A DNA stretch of 64,000 nucleotides from Rotaria sp. Silwood1 (Eukaryota; Rotifera; Eurotatoria; Philodinida; Philodinidae), in the NCBI GenBank assembly GCA_905250075.1, contig CAJNOP010000010.1:868001-932000 (forward strand). The letters are read 5' to 3'. Numbering within the stretch: the first letter of the stretch is position 1; each line of letters begins with the position of its first letter. The translations under genes and the position numbers were made by a program. The notes under the pieces are model-generated. The model did no database searches. It had not been told where the DNA came from and saw only the letters and a list, made by a program, of their open reading frames with translations. Shown here piece after piece: positions 62,352 to 64,000 of the stretch.

Positions 62352-62912
62352 AGATGAATGTTAATTATTTTATTTTTTAATATTGAAAAAAAAAAAACAA
62401 AAAAAAGAAACACATTTTTGAACAGTTTTTCGTTTGCAAATCTCACGAAAGAAATTTTTCTTTACGGATGTATATGTAAAATATTCATGTAAACAAGTTT
62501 AAAAAAAGGAACGTTTGTTTTTTTCTTTTTCTCTTTTTTTTTTTTTTTTTTTTTTCTCGCCCAATTTTTTTTTTTTTAAATTATATTTGCTGCGTTTACA
62601 ATTGAGCAATGACGAATGTTTATTAAGCGTTTGTTTGTTTTTTTTTTTCTTAGACGTATGTGTAATTGTTTTTGTCGTTTGTTTAAACAAAAAAAACACA
62701 CCACAACTATTTATCATTTTGTTTTGTGCTCGTTTGACAGTTTTTTTTTTGTGTTGACAAACGAGATGAAGATATTTCAAAAAAAAAAAAAAAAAAAAAG
62801 AAACAAAAACAAAAAAGAAAAGTTGTTGTTTTTTTCTATTCGTCTTGTGACAATTTTGGTATACAAACAATTTTTAGATCTTTTGGATGAATTAAAAAAA
62901 AAAGATAACAAG
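62352..62912. other. Intergenic / 5' UTR with long poly-T and poly-A tracts
   Basis: Dense homopolymer tracts (T-runs at 62518-62576 and 62638-62650, A-run at 62778-62799). The open frames on both strands here are artefacts of Lys/Phe codons in A/T runs. It probably holds the promoter and 5' UTR of the last gene. Confidence 0.6.
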
Positions 62913-64000
62913 ATGTCACATGATGGACAACGATTTAGTTCGTTAAGGTAAGGTTAATAAAAAGATTTGATAATGTAGAATATTATGGAATTGATAGATT
63001 GTTTTTTTTTTGTGTTTTTCTTTGTTTGATTTAGAATGGATATTGAAAGTGTATTAAAACCATTTGATGATGAACGACAATATTTAGGTAAGTGAAGAAT
63101 TTAAAAAAAAAAAAGAAAATAAGCATTATTAAAATTGAAGTTATTATAATAAAAATGAGATATTCTATGAAAATAATTGTAATCAACAAGCTTGTCTTAA
63201 TGGTTTTTTGATAAGACACATCACAACATGTTAGTTCAAAAATAGAACGGATTATAATCCGGAAATTGAAACTCACTTGAAGCTTTCTCTTTTCAACGAA
63301 CGATTCGTTGTTAATAATAAGGATAAAATATCGGGTGTCGGCTTCTGAAATCAAAACATATATTCTTTGATGAAGATTGATGGTGCAATTAGGATGTTGA
63401 TAAGAGATATGTGTGTATGACCGAGTTCTTTTACTCTCGATCACAGGAACTTCTTTTTTTAGTTCCTCAAATACATAATCATGTTCAATCTAGTCTAATT
63501 CCGGTTTAAAAGAAATGATTTCCGTATTCATTCTCATTGAAACTAATAATCTTCGATAGTCGTGTTTTGATTACGAATATTATTTCTCTTAAATTTTATT
63601 TTGATGATTAAAAATCATAGATAATTTAAGTTTCATTTTGAACATATTTCTTCTTGTCGTTCTAATCTCAGATATAGAACCCATCAAGTTGACCCGCATC
63701 TTAAAATTTTTGACCTGGTACAGCCTAACTGAATATTTTTAAAAGTAATTCATAACGGAGATTAACTAGCGCGATTCAAAGCTCTTATGAATAGTTGCAT
63801 TATCCCATGGCTATCGTTCGGTTGCACCACTATTTCGGATGTCGTAATACTTACCTTTCTAATATCAGAAACTAAAACTTCAATGCATATCGCTAATGTG
63901 AATATATATTTGACAAAAATTTTCTTTAGAAATCTTAACTTTTTTTGCAAGTCTTGATAAATGAACATAATTTTTTTCTTTTTTTTAGAAAAACTCCGTA
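62913..64000 (+). CDS. Unidentified gene, 5' exons only (runs off window)
   Basis: Exons 62913-62947, 63035-63087 and 63989-64000 (partial) join in frame: MSHDGQRFSSLR, then MDIESVLKPFDDERQYL, then EKLR.. . Donors GTAAGG and GTAAGT and T-rich acceptors support them. The frame is also open upstream (LLDELKKKDNK), so the true start may be earlier, after the acceptor near 62877. Too little is present to name a family. The second intron is 0.9 kb. Confidence 0.5.

Noticed and set aside
62499-62951. Open frames on both strands rich in Phe or Lys
   Set aside because: Produced by long T and A homopolymer tracts; not gene-like.

Overview
The window reads as a gene-dense, AT-rich nuclear chromosome segment of a small invertebrate animal. 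Most introns are about 45-70 bp with plain GT..AG ends. A few introns of 0.9-3 kb stand out. The gene set is animal (SHP2-type phosphatase, Shaw-type potassium channel, RBM45, RSBN1, intron-containing histone H3). Tiny introns, low GC, scattered intronless genes, one decayed housekeeping gene among intact ones, and many foldback repeats fit a bdelloid rotifer best. That assignment is an inference, not shown by any diagnostic marker in the window.

Layout. 1-5912: a wybutosine-tRNA methyltransferase gene (TYW4/LCMT2, minus strand; its 3' end lies outside or is lost). 6229-13928: RBM45 (minus), with two ~3-kb introns holding large foldback repeats. 15471-15955: a 121-aa unknown gene. 16388-22260: a Phe-tRNA synthetase beta-subunit gene (FARSB) that is a pseudogene with several independent lesions. 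23521-25657: an SHP2-type phosphatase. 26365-26828: a small myristoylation-signal protein with a minisatellite. 26938-28616: a Shaw-like Kv channel. 29150-31403: a lysine-rich unknown gene whose single intron contains a complete histone H3 gene on the other strand. 31841-37249: an ankyrin-repeat/IQ gene with a likely one-base frameshift. 39902-50325: smaller genes (RRM protein, F-box protein, type II membrane glycosyltransferase-like protein, membrane protein with a chromo-like tail, alpha/beta hydrolase) separated by foldback repeats. 52321-53343: a broken SLC25A26-like mitochondrial carrier abutting a GC-rich foldback. 53928-56164: a single-pass receptor with a predicted pseudokinase domain. 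57093-62351: an RSBN1/KDM9-type gene. 62913-end: the first exons of an unidentified gene.

The strongest signal not explained by genes is a set of at least ten long imperfect palindromes (0.16-1 kb). They sit in nearly every long intron and intergenic gap, and some share sequence. They look like non-autonomous foldback/MITE-type DNA elements and account for much of the intron-length variation. I saw no rRNA, convincing tRNA, CRISPR, retroelement or virus-like element. Nothing here amounts to a clearly new multi-gene system. The most noteworthy items are the nested H3 variant, the decayed FARSB, the foldback families, and three signalling genes with altered catalytic or structural motifs. All exon boundaries were read by eye from splice signals and reading-frame continuity.
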